NCBI GenBank assembly: GCA_965153355.1 | Contig: OZ231126.1 | Span: 30,256,001-30,320,000 of the forward strand | Length of the DNA stretch: 64,000 bases | DNA from: Flaccisagitta enflata | Lineage: Eukaryota; Chaetognatha; Sagittoidea; Aphragmophora | Reading direction: 5' to 3' | Shown: positions 49,301 to 64,000 of the stretch, one piece after another | Numbering within the stretch: the first letter of the stretch is position 1 | Layout of the letters: each line of letters starts with the position of its first letter | Position numbers and translations under genes: made by a program | The notes under the pieces: model-generated | The model's input: only the letters and a program-made list of their open reading frames with translations | What the model was told of the DNA's origin: nothing | The model's database searches: none

Positions 49301-49889
49301 GACATTCATTCATTCATATGTATACCATACCTAATTTTGATAATTTTCCCTGACAAATTCATAAATAAGTGATGGTAATTCACGAGATAAAAAAAAACAT
49401 CATTTGGTTCCAGTACAAAGACGCATCTCTGATACCGACAAAAGAAAAAAGAAGAAGAATTTTGAGGATTGATGATATGAAAACAAGGAGCTTACAGGTA
49501 AAATAACAAAAGAAAAGTGTCTCTGACCGAACAAATATTCGACGAATGAATCGAACCAAAACAACAATTATTTTGAAGATAAGTCAACAAAAAAAGGGTC
49601 ACTGAAAATTATTGTAACGACAGATTGTAAATTGTAAATCAGGTTAGGAAAAAAAATGCGATTATTGATCAGAGCGAATTTATGGGAAACAAATTGTCCA
49701 ACTATTTCGGAAAAAAGAAAAAAAAATAATGGAAAAAAAATTCTAAAAGATCATAACGAGGTTTGAAAATAAAAGCGGAATCACGATGCGAGGTGAGGAT
49801 GAGAGAGAGAGAGAGAGAGAGAGATAATGAGAGGCTAGATCATAGAGGAAGGGGAATTTTTTTCAAGGAGTTGTTGATGATTTCAAGAG

Positions 49890-50015
49890 GCATCCTCGTT
49901 AGCGTCGTCATCACCGTCGTCATCGTCGTTATCGTCGTCATCACCGTCGTCATCGGCATCGTCATCGTCGCCGTCGTCATCGTCGCCGTCGCCGTCATCG
50001 TCATTTTGGTAGTGA
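49890..50015 (+). repeat. (TCG/TCA/CCG)n trinucleotide tract
   Basis: Degenerate GTCATCACCGTCGTCATCG units, similar in composition to the LINE target tract at 39406. Confidence 0.8.
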
Positions 50016-50148
50016 TCAGCGTTTTAAAATGCCTTTAGCCATATCCAGCAGATGTTTTTCATTTTTTCCCCTCTTTCTGATATCTAAACATCACAACCGA
50101 ATTTGGCGTGCGGGAAATACGAAACTCTCTAAAAGGTACGTAAATGTC

Positions 50149-50460
<312 letters not shown>

Positions 50461-50816
50461 TTGCTTTATCATTAGGAAGATAAAATTGATGAAATAAAAC
50501 CTATAAAAAAAAACATGATACTTTCTCCATGAATGAAAGAATTTATGGAACTGCACTGCTGTAAATGTAAGAATGTATTTCTTATTGACAGAGCGCAATA
50601 ATCTCTGTTGTTGAATTGCACCATACATGAAGTTAACCAAATCCGTGCGGCAAAAAGAAAAAAATATCGCATGTAATCACAGCAAATCAAACATCTGTCA
50701 GACGTACATCTACGTGATCATACACGCTTAAATGTGCGTGTACGCATGCAAAGAACGATATTGGAATTCCAAGTCGACGTCTTGAGCCAATATTGTGAAC
50801 TGAGTTGTGTGTTATG

Positions 50817-50950
50817 TTTTTTTTAGGTGCGACAAAGCTCCTCTATAACTGGCTGTGTCCGTCGGTCGGTCGGTTCGTTGGTCGGTCGGGTTACACATTC
50901 GTTCGACGATCCACACGTCGCACCTTATTGGCCTTCTTGGCCATGTTTGT
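50817..50950 (-). mobile_element. Tag-hairpin element, subfamily C
   Basis: TTTTTTTTAGGTGCGAC, AAGCTCCTCTATAACTGGCT, a CGGTCGGTCGGTTCGTTGGT block, then GATCCACACGTCGCACCTTA and TTGGCCATGTTTG. AGGTGCGAC and GTCGCACCT at the two ends are a perfect 9-bp inverted repeat. Confidence 0.75.
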
Positions 50951-51100
50951 TGGTTAAACAAGAATAATATGGATGGAACAAAGACGAGCCGAGAAAATGG
51001 CCAGTCACTCGAGCCAAGACGGCGTTTTCAATCGTTACCGACAGACTGACTGAACAACGCCTTATAAAAAAAGTTATATGGCCTTACGCCATACGCGTTG

Positions 51101-51862
51101 CACGGCGTCCAGGAACAAACCATAGGTCTGAAAAAATGCTCAAGACTCGGCTTGGAAATATAGAATTCAAAGCTTAAAGATAGCAAAAATGAAGCATTTT
51201 TATACATTTTTTATATCAGAAATTAGAATTGTAGCTTCAAGCTGTTTAAAAAATATCTGAAAAGTGTGGCAATAGTTGCTGTAATAATGCTTTTACCTAT
51301 TTGGTAAGTTCAGAGGGTTATTTTATAGATAAAAACTAAAAAAGTTATTTCAAACTATAAAATTGATTTTTTTTTCAGCCAATTTTTATATTTACTTATT
51401 TAAAATTCTTGAAGACTATGAAAAGTGTAGAAACATTATTGAGATACACATGCTGGAATATAATCCAGCTAGTTTTAAGAAATATTTGATAGTTTAGAGC
51501 TTAGAAATAACAAAAAATAACAAAAAATAGTCATTTTACAACAGTTTTTGGCATTTTTCTGGTTTGATTATTAGAAAATCACTCTGAACAAACTGAAGTA
51601 GGTAAAAGCATTAGTGCAACCACTGTAGCCAAACTAATCATACATTTCTACATACTTTTAGAAGCCATGAATACAATTTTTAATCTAAAATATGCTTAAA
51701 AATGCCTTTTTTGGCTATTATTTGACCATCAATTCTATATTTCCAAGCCGATTTTTTAATTTTTGCCATAAATTGATAGCTAATGCATCAAAAAAGACTT
51801 TTATCCCAGGACAGGAGTCTTGGGCATTTTTTTAGACCTATGGTTTGTTCCTGGACGCCGTG
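51101..51862. mobile_element. Fold-back element (762 bp)
   Basis: CACGGCGTCCAGGAACAAAC and its reverse complement form the ends, with arms extending through CATAGGTCTGAAAAAATGC and CGGCTTGGAAATATAGAATT. GTTG flanks both sides (51097-51100, 51863-51866), a possible 4-bp duplication. Confidence 0.75.
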
Positions 51863-51896
51863 GTTGGCGCACCAACAAAGCCAGCACCTATAAGTT

Positions 51897-52268
51897 GCCT
51901 GCGGGACATAGTTAGCTTAAGTTGCCTTTAAATGGCTTAAGATGACCTGAAATGACATAAACAGACTTAAAATGACTGAAATGACTAAATTGACGTAATT
52001 GACTAAATATAAAGTGACTTGATATAACCTAATACGACTTAGAATACGACTCAAAATGACTTGAAATGGCATTCAAGCAGGAGCTGAGAGCTCAAAAAAG
52101 CTAAAAACGCTGAAAAAGTAAAGAGGGGACCAACTGACCGACCGACCAACCAACCGTCCAACCAACTGACCAACAGACCAACCAACCGACCGACCGACCG
52201 ACCGACCGACCAACCGACCGACCGACTGAGCGACAAAGCGGGGTGTAGAGTCGCGTAGCACACGACTA
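51897..52268 (+). mobile_element. Tag-hairpin element, subfamily A, with decamer array
   Basis: CCTATAAGTTGCCTGCGGG, a run of AAATGACTTAAAATGAC-type units, CATTCAAGCAGGAGCTGAG, about 15 tetranucleotides, AAGCGGGGTGTAGAG and the hairpin TCGCGTAGCACACGACTAAAA. Confidence 0.75.
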
Positions 52269-52571
52269 AAACTATTAAAACAAAAGACTAAGAGTCTGGC
52301 CATCGAACGCAACAGACACGGACAATTCGACAGGAAATCAGACAGACAACACTATATTGTGTAGCGGGCAGCCGTCATTCTTCATATTCTTCAGATTTTC
52401 TTGGACTTAACGTGGACACAATATTTGTCTCTGTGTGGATTTATCAATGGTCGCGACCGATTGTTACTTGCTACGTTTGAAATATACACACACGAGTCTC
52501 ACATCACTCAAATTAAAGAAAAGTTTTGACAAAGCAAGTACAAACCATTTTCCATGCATTTCTAACTGAAC

Positions 52572-55411
<2,840 letters not shown>

Positions 55412-55494
55412 CTGAATTTTTTATTTCATTTTGTAGGAGGAGGGCAAACATTGATAAGCGATCGGGGGCGGAAAGAGGTGTTGGTATGAGAGAG

Positions 55495-55535
<41 letters not shown>

Positions 55536-55738
55536 AAGAGAAAATGGAGGAAGAGAAAAAGAAAGACAGAATGACAAAAAAGGGTACAGATAGACCGAAT
55601 GACATGAAAAAAAGAGAGAACAGGCAGACAGACACACAGACAGATAGATAGACAAAGAGACAGACAGATAGACAGACAGACAGACAGACAGACCGACAGA
55701 TAGCCAGACAGACCCACAGGCAGAAAGAAAGAAAGAAA

Positions 55739-55814
<76 letters not shown>

Positions 55815-55856
55815 CAGCCAGACAGACCCACAGGAAAGACAGCCAGACAGACCCAC

Positions 55857-55939
<83 letters not shown>

Positions 55940-57079
55940 AAAAAGAAAGAAAGAAAAATAGAAAGAGAGAGAAAAAAAAAAGAAAGAGAAAAAAAAAAAG
56001 ATACGTAAAAGTAAGAAAGAGAAAAAAGATACAGAAAGACGGAATGACATGTCAGAGACAAAAAGACAGAAAGAAAGATTTATAGACAGACAGGCAAACA
56101 GAAATGTCGGGAATTGGGCAAGCGAGGGAGGAAAGAGGAGGATGAGGAGGGAGAGAAAAAGAGCGGAGATATTGAGGGTATGTTTGAATATCATTTGTAA
56201 GGTAACAATCTGTTTTGGCAGGACACGAAAAAAAAAAATCAACTCTCGTTGCCAAAAGATATTGTCAAATATGTTTGAGTGATGAAAATATAATTTCAGA
56301 TGCTTCATTTTTCACGTCGTTGATGTCGTCATCATCGTCACCGTCGTTGTCATCATTATCGTCAGCGTCGTCGTCATCATCGTCAGCGTTATCATTGTCG
56401 TCATCCTCATCGTCACCGTCGTCACCATCAATTCTACCATCAGAAACCAACTACGCATCCGCACGTGCGCACACAGGTCTGCAGGTTCAACCGGATGTCT
56501 ACGCATGATGGAGAGGTTCTGCACTTCTACACCCGATCCCTACGGCCTGATCACTCGGTTCCACAGCCCCTCTCGGCCAAGGGTCCCGGCGCTGGGTCCA
56601 ATACATTAAGCCCGAGCATACTGCTGTGTTTTTAGTCGCGGACACGCAACTCTACACCTTGCCGTGTCGGTCGGTCCGTCGGTCGGTCCCGTAACATTTT
56701 TGAATTTCGAGTTGTTGTCGCACTACTGCTCCTGCCCAACCGTCCGCGACTGTATTGCCGTGTATCCGGCCCGAGCCCGAGCATACTGCTGTTTTTTTTT
56801 ATACATACTGCTGGGTTAGGAGTTTCAGGATTCCACCAAAAGTGTTTGTTTTGACGATATGTTTTAAGCATATTGATCTTATCGTTTGACGGCTAACCAA
56901 CAGCCAAAACTTTTACTTTAAAACATTTTAGCGCGTCTCATCGATTGTGATTTGTAAAAGTTCATTCCAAACTCTGGGTTCAGATACCAGTTGATTATAC
57001 CTCATTTATTCGCCATCGGAAAAATTGTGCAGTGTTTGGACAACTGCATTATGTACATTAGGTTCTCAAGCTGGCCTCA
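55412..57079. other. Probable intron with purine microsatellites
   Basis: (GA)n at 55497-55531, GACA-type repeats to 55700, (GAAA)n at 55722-55814 and 55856-55942, a (TCG/TCA)n tract at 56318-56435 and a subfamily A element at 56630. No exon recognised. Confidence 0.55.
56630..56771 (-). mobile_element. Tag-hairpin element, subfamily A
   Basis: TTTTTAGTCGCGGACACGCA ACTCTACACC, GTCGGTCGGTCCGTCGGTCG, CACTACTGCTCCTGCCCAAC, CGTCCGCGACTGTATTGCCG and TGTATCCGGCC. It is closely similar to the copy at 34421. Confidence 0.85.
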
Positions 57080-57089
57080 CCACGTAAGT

Positions 57090-57827
57090 TATCCTCCTTC
57101 TCCCCGGTGGCGAGGATCTATCGACTGTAAGAGCTAAATTTGCTGGAATGATGAATAATGAATGAGTGATGGATGATGAATGATGAATGATGACTGATGA
57201 ATGATTAATGCGGAATGATGATTGAATGGTCTACATTTTCCTTGGTGGCAAGGATGGATCTACTGTAAGAGCTGAATTAGCCAGAATGATAAATGATGGA
57301 TATTTGAATGATGAATGTCAAATTTTAGATGATGAATGATGATTGAAGGCAGATTAAAGATGAATGATGAATGATTAATGCAGAATGATGAATGAATGGT
57401 CTACATTTTCCTTGGTGGCGAGGATGGATCTACTGTAAGAGCTGAATTTGCCAGAATGATAAATGATGGATATTTGAATGATGAATGTCAAATTTTAAAT
57501 GATGAATGATGATTGATTTAATATCAAAGATGAATGATGAATGATGAATGATGAATGTTGATTGATGAATGATGAATGATAAATGATGAATGCCAGATGA
57601 ATGAACCTTTTCCTCAGCGACTGTAAGAGCTGAATTTGTCAGAATAATGAGTGATGGATAATTGAATGTTGAATGATGAATGATGAATGCTGAATGATAG
57701 ATGGTGAATGACGAATGATGAATGATGAATGATGAAAGAATGATCTACCTTTTCCTCGGCGGCGAGGATCGTTCATCTGCAAGAGCTGAATTTGCCAGAA
57801 TGATGAATGATGGATTTTTGAATGTTG

Positions 57828-57858
<31 letters not shown>

Positions 57859-57915
57859 GAATGTTCTACCTCTTCCTCGGCGGCGATGATCGATCGACTG
57901 TAAGAGCTGAATTTG
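57090..57915. repeat. Tandem copies of an exon-end/splice-donor segment interspersed with (GAATGAT)n
   Basis: A core like GGCGAGGATCGATC(T/G)ACTGTAAGAGCTGAATTTGC (shown with variants) recurs near 57110, 57250, 57415, 57615, 57765 and 57880, separated by GAATGATGAATGAT runs. The last copy is the 3' end of the minus-strand exon at 57870-58609. Confidence 0.8.
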
Positions 57916-58609
57916 CCGGGAGAGACGCGGATTTGACTTTGACTTGAGCGCCACTCAAATTTCCGACGCCGACGTAAATACCAACTCCGGCACCGACGGG
58001 TTTGTCGACGCCGAGAGGTTTGTCGACGCCGAGAGGTTTGTCGACGCCAAGACCTTTGTCTACTTTGACGCCAATTAATTCGTCCTTATAATGTCCACCG
58101 GATACACGTCTACCGGATGGATGTCCTTCGGTCAGTGGAAACAGTCTCGCTCTTATTTGATCCGAGGTTAACGGAACTTCCTCTCCTCCTCTATAATCTG
58201 GTCCTACTCCTCTAGTCGCGCACGAGGCTTTGCGGTTGCCGCCACCACTGATGCCGCCGTTGCCGCTTCCACTGATGCCGCTGCTGCCGCCACCACTGAT
58301 GTTACTGCTGCCGCCACAACTGATCTTACTGCTGCCGATGCCGATGCCGCCGTCAATTGAATCGCCGAAGTTGTGATCGCGCGTCGGCCGACTCGAATTG
58401 GCGGCTTGAAGGAACTCTTTGCCGTCGAAAATCGGTGAATCCTCGGGAAATCTACCGGAAAGGTGATGCCGGACGCCGACGGAGGCGTTGTTGACGCCGA
58501 CGGAAGAGTTGACGTAGAAAGATGCGGAAGAAGAACAAGTTGGCGAAGATGTGGAAGAAGTGACGACAAATTCTTCATCGGGTGACTCTCGAGATTCTGA
58601 TTGTCCCAT
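57870..58609 (-). CDS. First coding exon of an unrecognised protein with predicted N-myristoylation site
   Basis: ATG at 58607-58609 (minus) opens MGQSESRESPDEEFVVTSS; Gly2 and Ser6 fit the N-myristoylation consensus. The frame continues about 246 codons: a Ser-rich stretch, HHLSGRFPEDSPIFDGKEFL, a Gly/Ser/Ile repeat region (SGGGSSGISGSGNGG), PLTSDQIRARLFPLTEGHPS, then three VDKPLG units and LPANSALTVDRSSPPRKR. The donor at 57868-57869 leaves phase 2, which fits the acceptor of the exon at 55411. I do not recognise the protein. The 5' UTR carries a long (CAA)n tract. It could be the N-terminus of the same gene as 52572-55411, less likely of the TANC-like gene. Confidence 0.5.
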
Positions 58610-58638
58610 ATTCAATCTTTTTGTTGGTTATTTCGATT

Positions 58639-59232
<594 letters not shown>

Positions 59233-59367
59233 ATGATAATGGCTGGCGACAATGATGTTGTTGGTACCACCGTATCCGTTCCTTACACATAAAACGCATC
59301 CATTATAAATTTGCGGGAAAAAATTTTAAAAAAAAATGTGTTGAAACTGTGGCTTCCGATTGGATTT

Positions 59368-59369
<2 letters not shown>

Positions 59370-59403
<34 letters not shown>

Positions 59404-59645
59404 GAGAGAGAGAGAACGAGCTGCAAATTGAAATTCGATCCAGACTCTAGGAATTTGTTTATTTTTGTGTGTGTCTTTTGTTTATTTTTTTATTTTGTTT
59501 TTTTTTCTGTCTCTCTTACTTTATCTCTTTTTCCATCCGTCGTATTGTTTCAGCTGCAGGGTTGAGAAAAAGAGAGAAAGAAAGGAAGGAAGAAAGGAAG
59601 GAACCAGGCTTTAAAACCTCCAGGCCAGAAAACGAAAATGAGAGG

Positions 59646-59705
<60 letters not shown>

Positions 59706-59839
59706 AGAGAGAGAGGAAGAAAGAAGAAAGAAGGGAAAGAAAGAAAGAAAGAAAGAAAGAAAGAAAAGAAAGAAAGAAAAGAAAGAAAGAAGAAAGAAAA
59801 GAAAGAAAAGAAAGAAGAAAGAAGAAAGAAAGAAAAGAA

Positions 59840-59883
<44 letters not shown>

Positions 59884-60017
59884 AAAAGTTAGAAAGAAAC
59901 AGAGTAAGAAAGAAAGTTAGAAAGAAAGAATAAAAGAAAAAAAAGAACGTCTACAAAGAGTAAAGAGCAAGGAAAAGAGGGAGGAGAAGAGAGAGCAATT
60001 GGAATAATAAGACATTC

Positions 60018-60075
<58 letters not shown>
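59370..60075 (+). repeat. Cluster of (GA)n and (GAAA)n tracts
   Basis: GA at 59370-59414, 59656-59708 and 60022-60075; GAAA-type at 59736-59935. Open frames here translate to Arg/Glu or Lys/Glu repeats and are not genes. Confidence 0.93.
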
Positions 60076-60080
<5 letters not shown>

Positions 60081-60411
60081 TTTCTTGGGCTTTACCAACG
60101 ATCCGACGTTCATCAATTACATAAAAGCGATCACTGCAGTGCACTGGGGCAATGGAACCGAATGGGTAGGAGCAGTGCAATGAGGTCGAAAAACCTCTTG
60201 GACGCTGAAACAGTAAATGTGTACAGTAGATGTCGTCTATACTTGAAATACATGGCCCCCATATCCTAAATACCATTTGTGCAAATGAAAGAAACTGTGT
60301 GTGCATAATGCTTATGTCCTGTAGGGTTGACAATGGGGTATGGCAGCTCTTAGGATAGAAAATTCTCTTGAATACACTAAATCAAATTCATTCTACTCCA
60401 ACTCTTGTTGG

Positions 60412-60500
60412 AAGTAGTCTAGTGGTTAACTCGCTTGACTTCAGACTTATCAAGATCAGTTTTTTTAAAGGTTCCAGGTTCGAATCGCAGTCTGGTTTTG
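60412..60500 (+). repeat. tRNA-like SINE head or tRNA pseudogene
   Basis: The A-box-like TAGTCTAGTGGTTAACTCG and the B-box GGTTCGAATCGC are 63 bp apart, longer than in a functional tRNA, and a run of seven T lies between them. A small stem CTTGA..TCAAG is visible. This fits the degenerate head of a tRNA-derived SINE better than a working tRNA. Confidence 0.4.
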
Positions 60501-61279
60501 CAATTCAAGCAACTTGTTCTAATTGTCTTGTTTCATTTTTGCAAATTGTTTACATTTGCCAAATTTTCCCCTGAATTCTAAAATCTTTTTTCTTCTTTCC
60601 CATTAACCATCAGGATTGTCATCAAAGGCCGCACGGTCAGGAAACAACGACTGCAACATGAAAATTGGGCATCGTTCCGTTGGTGCCCTCAAAACCACAC
60701 TTCAAACAATCCAGGAAAGTTTATTTTCATCTATATGGTATAAAGAAAACGCGTTTAAAAAAATCATGCATTCATTGCCACCGGATTAGAGTGAAATCTG
60801 ATCCAACAGGCAATGGCCACAACTGGTGACCTTTGGTCATCGCCTTAAAAACCCTTGCGTAACCCCCTTTCTCTGGGGTAGCAACAAACTTCCTCTTTTA
60901 ACTGCTCTTGAAACAAACGGAGAAACCATATGGTTAGATGTGTCTGTTGAATCATTTCAAAAAAAGGCATAATTGAATGTGTATGCCCTTGATCGCTATT
61001 GGTCTGCTAAAACTTGTAAACGTGTTAAATTAGGTTTTATGTATCTTATCAATTTGCGAATGGGGCTCATTTGAGTGGATTGAGAAGCAAGCCCTAAGTT
61101 GATTCAGTCAAATAAGTGGAAGTATCCACTCTGTTACGCGTTCAAATATGTCATCTGTACTTATATTTCCCTCTCCTAGATTTCTTCTTCCGCCTACCGC
61201 GCAGCATCATTTGACATGGGGGCCGTTTACGTTATCCTGCAACTCTTAGGCGGACGGGAAATCAGAACCGGGAAAATTA

Positions 61280-61407
61280 GCGTTAAACAACAACCTCAAC
61301 AGCAACTCAGACTCAACAACAAACGTAACAACAAACTCAACAACAATAACAACAACAACCACAACAACAAACACAACAAACTCATCAACAAACTCAACAG
61401 CAACTAA
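61280..61407 (+). repeat. (CAA)n-type degenerate tract
   Basis: CAACAACAA and AACTCAACAAC units inside the TA-flanked element. Confidence 0.85.
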
Positions 61408-62098
61408 AAACTTTCTCAAGAAGTCACAACTTCTTTCGGGTTACATAATCAACAAGCTTCCATTATCGCGCTCAATGAATGCAATTTCTGAAAATAACTC
61501 TCTCATTTGCGTATCATTGTATACTGTGTCTTATTACTGCTTTGGACCCATGGCTTATTTGTAATCCTTCCGATAAGTTTTATTGTAAATCGTCATTTCC
61601 CCCACACATGTTCGGAGAATATATTCATTTTCATTTTTTCAAATAGATGAAGCTGAAATTCTGCAAAAAAAGTGATTGATCCTACTTAAAGTTTTTTTCT
61701 TAAGGTAAGCTGTAGAGGGATGCCATACCCCATCGTCAACCCCTAAGGGTCTATACATTACACTAGCAAAATATCAGTCCTCTCACTATATTGATAGTCA
61801 GGTTATGAGCTCCCCCGAATTTCCTTGTATAGACGACATCTACTATATAGGGCAGAGGGACGGATGGATGAACTGTCGGACGGACGATCAGATGGATGGA
61901 TGGACTGTCGGACAGATGCAAGTAATGCGTCGGATCAAATAACGGGGTACCTAGAGACACGTGAGGGCGACTAGAAATGACACACATATGATTAAATGTT
62001 TCTTCATGAATATGGAAGACAAAATCAAGACGTCAGAAGTAGAAAAAACATCGCCAGCTGCAATCATGAATGAAAATGCTGTTTGAGTCCCAGTACTT

Positions 62099-62455
62099 TT
62101 TAGTCGCGTGCACGCGACTCTAAACCTTGCCGTGCCGGTTGGCAGGTTGGTAGGTCGGTAGGTCGGTCCATAACATTTTTAAAATTATGACTTTTTAAGG
62201 TTTTTTAAGGTAATTTAAGGTACTATAGGGTATTTCAGGGTACTTTAGGGTACTTCAGGGTACTTTAGGGTACTTAAGTTATTCTAGGTACTTAAACCTA
62301 AAACCTAGGGTATTTTCAGATATTTTTGGGCACTTTTAGGTATTTTTGAGTATTCTTGGATATTTTTTGGTATTTTTAGGTATTTTTTGGGTATGTTTGG
62401 GTATTTTCGGTATTGTATTGTATCGATATATTTTTGATATCGTATCGATATTGTA
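62099..62455 (-). mobile_element. Subfamily A element merged with a 10-11-bp minisatellite
   Basis: TTTTAGTCGCGTGCACGCGA CTCTAAACC and GGTAGGTCGGTAGGTCGGTC are followed not by the usual body but by about 22 units like GGTACTTTAG and GGTATTTTTG to about 62420, then ATCGATAT-rich sequence. The array replaces the centre of the element. Confidence 0.65.
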
Positions 62456-62687
62456 CCGACATTCTATCAATACATATTGCGCGGCCTTGGGGTAGGAACT
62501 CTTTTGTTTGTCATTTCCAGACGCATGCGACTGTTGCCCTCTTGGGCTTGTTTCTGGTGTACTACACTTCCTCAATTATAAGACCTGGGACTTAGAAACC
62601 TTCTTTTTTTCGTTTGTTTGCTGGTTTGTTCATTCGTTAGTTAGTTAGCCTGTTAGTTCATTCGTTTGTTCTTTGGTTCATTCATAT

Positions 62688-62808
62688 ATTTTTAGATGCG
62701 TCATCGCATCTCTATGAGAGGTTCTGTCCGTCCGTCCGTCCGTCCGTCCGTTACGCCTCTTCTGATATCACGCAGATGACGCATCGAGTTGCCCGCCTGG
62801 GCTTGTTT
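62688..62808 (-). mobile_element. Tag-hairpin element, subfamily B, short copy
   Basis: TTTTTAGATGCGTCATCGCA TCTCTATGAGAGG, (CCGT)n, TTACGCCTCTTCTGATATCA and ATGACGCATCGAGTTGCCCG, then CTGGGCTTGTTTT. At about 120 bp it is the most compact complete copy of the architecture. Confidence 0.8.
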
Positions 62809-63740
62809 TCGTTTATAAATTGTTTGTTCGTTCATTTGTTTATTGATTGTAAGGTCTTTTGCTCGTTTGGTTGTTTATTCCTTAGATCGGTCATCTTTTT
62901 AAAGAGGGAAGCATTCAAAGAAACACGACTGCGTGCATCACGCAATGACGTGAGCGTGGACAGGGGCGCTGAGGTAAAATATATGCAACGGGCTTTCATG
63001 CACAAACTCCCCGTTTTTATACCCCCTTCCCCCTTCCAAAAAAACAAAATCAAAGAGGAAAAATAGCGCTGATGCTGAATGCGGATATCTCAACTTTTTT
63101 ATGCGCGTTCTCCCATATCTATAAGAGGTCATGTCTATCCATTGGTAGGTCGATCGGTCGGTCGGTTGGTCCGTCACGCTTACATTTAAACCGTTCAAAA
63201 CCGCGTCTTTCTTCTACATCTGTGACCTCACTCGCCTTCTTTCTTTCATTTTCATTCAGACATTCTTTCATTCATTCATTGACGTATTCATCAAAAACGT
63301 TCATTCATTCGAAACGTCCATTCACACGTTTAATCAGCGAGGCGCACATATTGGCCCAGTGGCCATAACATGGCCTTGTTTCTCTAGCAAGAAAGAGGAA
63401 TCAATACCCAGAGATAAGAGTCGTCGTCGTAATGAGAGAGTGAATTGAAAATCCACAACTGATGAGTGAATCAAGAGTGATATTGACAGAGATAACACGA
63501 AAATAAGATTGGAAGGGTTGAATGTGCATTGGCAAGTCATTCTGCAGATCAGAGATAGTCTGCCATGAAATCCTTTTTCTGTTTCTTTGATTCCTTCTTT
63601 AGTTCTTTTTTTTTATTATTCTTTGATTATTTTTTTGATTCTGTCTTTGATTCTTCGTTCCTTTTCTTTTCTTTTTTGATATTTGTTTCTGTGATGCTTG
63701 ATTTGAATTTTTTCTTCTGTTTTTACCTCTCGTTGTTTCT
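62809..63740. other. Intergenic, no gene seen
   Basis: Contains a degraded tag-hairpin-like stretch at about 63110-63190 (TCTATAAGAGG, then GGTCGATCGGTCGGTCGGTT and GGTCCGTCACGCTTACATTT) and short ATTC repeats near 63260-63320. Confidence 0.5.
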
Positions 63741-63747
63741 TGGTATA

Positions 63748-63793
63748 TTGCTTTCTTTCTTTCTTTTATTCTTTCTTTCTTTCTTTCTGTTTT

Positions 63794-63885
<92 letters not shown>

Positions 63886-63893
63886 TTCTTTCT
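63748..63893 (+). repeat. (CTTT)n microsatellite
   Basis: About 30 uninterrupted units, preceded by degenerate T/C-rich sequence from about 63590. Confidence 0.95.
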
Positions 63894-64000
63894 TTCTACT
63901 CTTTTTTCCAGACTTAATTCAATAGAAACGGAAACCAATATTTGCGATTTTTCCTTTTGCTTTGCATTCTTGTTTTTCTTTTGCGTTTGCTTTCAGGTTT

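Larger units (their letters stand above)
60224..61845. mobile_element. TA-flanked 1.6-kb element, Tc1/mariner-like ends, decayed
   Basis: The left end CAGTAGATGTCGTCTATAC is mirrored at the right by GTATAGACGACATCTACT, with TA at 60222-60223 and 61846-61847. Subterminal TAGGGTTGACAATGGGGTAT is mirrored near 61725. The interior shows no intact transposase and carries a tRNA-like insert. Confidence 0.65.
60120..61980 (+). mobile_element. Subfamily A-like element split by a 1.6-kb TA-flanked element
   Basis: The left part has GGGTAGGAGCAGTGCAATGA and GAAACAGTAAATGTG, equivalent to the GGCAGGAGCAGTG and AAAGTAAAGTGTG boxes. The right part resumes with GAGGGACGGATGGATGAACT, a GTCGGACGGACGATCAG block and GGGCGACTAGAAATG. 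The hairpin is decayed. Confidence 0.5.

Noticed and set aside
60412-60500. Functional tRNA gene
   Set aside because: A and B boxes are too far apart, a T7 run would stop Pol III inside, and no cloverleaf closes.

Overview
The window is animal nuclear DNA. It carries GT-AG introns, metazoan gene families (an ISWI chromatin remodeller and a TANC/rolling-pebbles scaffold protein), an APE-type LINE, many inverted-repeat DNA transposons and very dense microsatellites. The phylum is unresolved. The ISWI C-terminus reads like an invertebrate protein, and degenerate TTAGGG-like repeats sit in one intron, but neither settles it. There is no sign of prokaryotic or organellar sequence.

Layout. 1-7.6 kb: repeat-derived, framed by two inverted ~147-bp repeats (2066-2212 and 7427-7572). 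7.67-9.43 kb (+): the last four coding exons of ISWI with a poly(A) signal. 9.46-11.6 kb: intergenic. 11.6-18.4 kb (+): a complete-looking four-exon gene of about 514 codons, with HxD/H/R spacing suggestive of a 2-oxoglutarate/Fe(II) oxygenase and a large repeat-filled first intron. 20.16-24.76 kb (-): the last seven exons of a TANC-like gene (end of the ankyrin block, TPRs, disordered tail), converging on the oxygenase gene. 24.8-52.5 kb: a repeat jungle holding an intact 1287-codon LINE (35.34-39.41 kb, minus strand, 27-bp flanking direct repeat), several TA-flanked fold-back elements and two elements with 8-bp target duplications. 52.57-58.61 kb (-): two phase-compatible exons of an unrecognised Pro/Ser/Gln-rich protein, with its start region tandemly triplicated and its exon end/donor amplified. 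59.3-64 kb: repeats, a nested TA-flanked element and a tRNA-like SINE head.

The most unusual signal is a superfamily of short interspersed elements found more than 20 times on both strands. Members start near AACAAGGCC, carry a (GACG/GACC)n tetranucleotide block, then a conserved CTCTTATAGAG box, and end in a hairpin followed by TAAAAA. A short 'tag' near the left end is repeated in the right-end hairpin, and the tag differs coherently between three subfamilies (AGTCGCG, GATGCGT and AGGTG-type). The layout resembles DINE-1/HINE-like non-autonomous rolling-circle elements, but the assignment is inference. These elements are also the preferred sites of nested insertions here, which gives clean target-site duplications and a relative chronology.

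All calls come from reading the sequence. No homology search, expression data or folding computation was available.
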